From Balanoglossus misakiensis (Eukaryota; Hemichordata): a stretch of 64,000 nt of DNA. Both the position numbers and the translations under genes were made by a program. Shown here piece after piece: positions 61,481 to 64,000 of this stretch (position 1 is the first letter of the stretch; the number at the start of each line of letters is the position of its first letter). The DNA is taken from positions 15,004,001 to 15,068,000 of the forward strand of contig CM082579.2 of NCBI GenBank assembly GCA_040954595.2, in the 5' to 3' direction. A model generated the notes under the pieces. That model was not told the origin of the DNA and did no database searches. It saw only the letters and a list, made by a program, of their open reading frames with translations.

Positions 61481-64000
61481 AAAAAAAAAAACATGGGTGA
61501 AAATCATCAAAAAATGACAAATTTTCGACTTTGCAAAATCTCACAATTTCGTCGATTTTTGAAAAAAATCATGGGAGAAAATCATCAAAAAATGACAAAT
61601 TTTCGACTTTGCAAAATCTCAACATTTCGTCGATTTTTGAAAAAAATCATGTGTGAAAATCATCAAAAAATGACAAATTTTCGACTTTGCAAAATCTCAA
61701 CATTTCGTCGATTTTGAAAAAAACCATTGGGGGAAAATCATCAAAAAATGACAAATTTTCGAGTTTGCAAAATCTCAACATTTCGTCGATTTTTGAAAAA
61801 AATCATGGGTGAAAATCATCAAAAAATGACAAATTTTCGACTTTGCAAAATCTCAAAATTTCGTCGATTTTGAAAAAAATCATAGGTTCGTCGATTTTTT
61901 AAAAAAAAACGTGTGAAAATCATCAAAAAATGACAAATTTTGAAAAAAAAACAGGTGAAAATCATCAAAAAATGACACATTTTCGTCGACTTTGCAAAAT
62001 CTCAAAATTTCGTCGATTTTTGAAAAAAATCATGGGGGAAAATCATGAAAAAATGACAAATTTTCCTCTGCAAAATCTCAAAATTTCGTCGATTTTTAAA
62101 AAAAGACATGGGTGAAAATCATCAAAAAATAACAAATTTTCGACTTTGCAAAATCTCAAAATTTCGTCCATTTTTGAAAAAAAATCATGGGTAAAAATCA
62201 TCAAAAAATGACAAATTTTCGTCTTTGCAAAATCTCACAATTTCGTAGATTTTTGAAAAAAATCATGTGTGAAAATCATCAAAAAATGACAAATTTTCGA
62301 CTTTGCAAAATCTCAAAATTTCGTCAATTTTTGAAAAAATCATGGGTGAAAATCATCAAAAAATGACAAATTTTCGTCTTTGCAAAATCTCAAAATTTCG
62401 TCCATTTTGAAAAATAATATGGGTGAAAATCATCAAAAAATGACAAATTTTTGACTGCAAAATCTCAAAATTTCGTAGATTTCTGAAAAAAATCATGTGT
62501 GAAAATCATCAAAAAATGACAAATTTTCGACTTTGCAAAATCTCAAAATTTCGTCAATTTTTAAAAAAAAATCATGGGTGAAAATCATCAAAAAATGACA
62601 AATTTTCGTCTTTGCAAAATCTCAAAATTTCGTCGGTTTTTGAAAAATAATATGGGTGAAAATCATCAAAAAATGACAAATTTTTGACTGCAAAATCTCA
62701 AAATTTCGTCGATTTTTGAAAAAAATTATGGGTGAAAATCATCAAAAAATGACAAATTTTCGACTTTGCAAAATCTCAAAATTTCGTCGGTTTTGAAAAA
62801 AATCATGGGTTCGTCGATTTTTTTAAATAAAAACATGGGTGAAAATCATCAAAAAATGACAAATTTTGAAAAAAAAACGGGTGAAAATCATCAAAAAATG
62901 ACACATTTTCGTCGACTTTGCAAAATCTCAAAATTTCGTCGATTTTTGAAAAAAATCATGGGGGAAAATCATGAAAAAATGACAAATTTTCCTCTTTGCA
63001 AAATCTCAAAATTTCGTCGATTTTTAAAAAAAGACATGGGTGAAAATCATCAAAAAATAACAAATTTTCGACTTTGCAAAATCTCAAAATTTCGTCCATT
63101 TTTGAAAAAAAATCATGGGTAAAAATCATCAAAAAATGACAAATTTTCGTCTTTGCAAAATCTCACAATTTCGTCGATTTTTGAAAAAAATCATGTGTGA
63201 AAATCATCAAAAAATGACAAATTTTCGACTTTGCAAAATCTCAAAATTTCGTCAATTTTTGAAAAAATCATGGGTGAAAATCATCAAAAATGACAAATTT
63301 TCGTCTTTGCAAAATCTCAAATTTTCGTCGATTTTTGAAAAAAAATCATGGTTGAAAATCATCAAAAAATGACAAAATTTTCGACTTTGTAAAATCACAA
63401 AATTTCGTCGATTTTGAAAAAAATCATAGGTTCGTCGATTTTTAAAAAAAAATCATGGGTAAAAATCATCAAAAATGACAAATTTTCGTCTTTGCAAAAT
63501 CTCAAATTTTCGTCGATTTTTGAAAAAAAATCATGGTTGAAAATCATCAAAAAATGACAAAATTTTCGACTTTGCAAAATCTCAAAATTTCGTCGATTTT
63601 TGAAAAAAAATCATGGTAAAAATCATCAAAAAATGACAAATTTTCGACTTTGCAAAATCTCAAATTTTAGTCGATTTTTGAAAAAAAATCATAGGTGAAA
63701 ATCATCAAAAAATGACAAATTTTCGACTTTGCAAAATCTCAAAATTTCGTCAATTTTTGAAAAAAATCAGGGGTAAAAATCATCAAAAAATGACAAATTT
63801 TCGTCTTTGCTAAATCTCAAAATTTCGTCGGTTTTTGAAAAATAATATTGGTGAAAGTCATCAAAAAATGACAAATTTTCGTCTTTGCAAAATCTCAAAT
63901 TTTCGTCGATTTTTGAAAAAAAATCATGGTTGAAAATCATCAAAAAATGACAAAATTTTCGACTTTGTAAAATCACAAAATTTCGTCGATTTTGAAAAAA
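61480..64000. repeat. satellite sub-array IV, displaced copy of sub-array II
   Basis: From about 61870 to the window end the sequence repeats sub-array II in order. 39659 corresponds to 61930 (22271-base shift) and, after a ~186-base deletion, 41030 corresponds to 63115. 46119-46700 corresponds to 63395-63976 (17276-base shift). Confidence 0.85.

Larger units (their letters stand above)
35608..64000. repeat. 78-bp AT-rich satellite array with higher-order structure
   Basis: The monomer consensus runs AAAATTTCGTCGATTTTTG, AAAAAAATCATGGGTGAAA, ATCATCAAAAAATGACAAA, TTTTCGACTTTGCAAAATCTC (78 bases in all). Variants include CGTC for CGAC before TTTG, TCCATTT for TCGATTT, and 1-base changes in A-tracts. 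Truncated monomers recur at fixed places, for instance CATAGG-TTCGTCGATTTTT joins and ATTTTGAAAAAAAAACGGG. The array is continuous to the window end, at least 28.4 kb or roughly 360 monomers. Open frames on both strands are by-products of a monomer divisible by three. No unrelated sequence interrupts it. Confidence 0.97.

Noticed and set aside
35639-63976. Dozens of 60-126-residue open frames on both strands of the satellite
   Set aside because: They are translations of the same 78-base monomer, broken by frequent single-base indels. No signal of coding selection was seen.
35608-64000. CRISPR-like regular repeats
   Set aside because: The 78-bp units are head to tail with no unique spacers, in eukaryotic DNA. 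It is a satellite.
35608-64000. CENP-B box in the satellite monomer
   Set aside because: The TTCG part is present but the required downstream ANNCGGG spacing is not found in the main monomer.
1-64000. Endogenous virus or LTR retrotransposon
   Set aside because: No LTR pair, primer-binding site, protease or integrase motif was seen. The reverse transcriptase sequences are of the LINE type.

Overview
This is eukaryotic, intron-bearing and transposon-saturated DNA, most likely from a marine invertebrate animal. The reasons are spliced exons, a UBE2J1-like last exon, CR1- and L2-type LINEs, many short palindromic DNA transposons, and frequent ACATGTAC-type words. The sequence alone does not fix the phylum; an invertebrate deuterostome such as amphioxus, a hemichordate or an echinoderm is plausible. 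No prokaryotic operons, tRNAs, rRNAs or CRISPR arrays were seen.

Layout. (1) 1-11.7 kb is a gene-poor repeat mosaic with an old direct segmental duplication: about 790-5175 corresponds to about 8015-11665. Because two copies exist, two transposon insertions can be read against their own empty sites: a 790-bp Harbinger-like MITE with TAA duplication in copy 1, and a 347-bp palindrome with TTAA duplication in copy 2. (2) 11.8-14.8 kb holds another palindromic element and otherwise unassigned DNA. (3) 14.83-18.78 kb is a giant foldback element of about 3.9 kb: two long inverted arms built of diverged ~170-bp tandem units around a ~600-bp spacer, part of which also occurs at 13.05-13.37 kb. (4) 18.8-25.8 kb carries the only convincing host gene sequence, the last coding exon of a UBE2J1-like tail-anchored ubiquitin-conjugating enzyme on the minus strand. 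It also carries a broken, intron-containing hAT-transposase-like gene on the plus strand and several MITEs. (5) 25.9-31.3 kb is a nested composite: a host repeat with ~245-bp internal units, invaded by an L2-type LINE end and a CR1-type LINE fragment, the latter itself split by a TTAA-flanked MITE. (6) 31.3-35.6 kb holds two more copies of the 347-bp palindrome family, a possible lone exon and simple repeats. (7) 35.6 kb to the window end, and beyond it, is one AT-rich satellite with a 78-bp monomer. It is organised into nested higher-order repeats of about 0.97, 1.54, 1.78, 2.62, 3.69, 4.37 and 4.81 kb.

The most unusual structures are the satellite with its multi-level higher-order organisation, the giant foldback with captured spacer, and a short exon-like module present four times whose core is inverted in half of the copies. 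Most open reading frames in the window are translations of repeats and are not annotated as genes.
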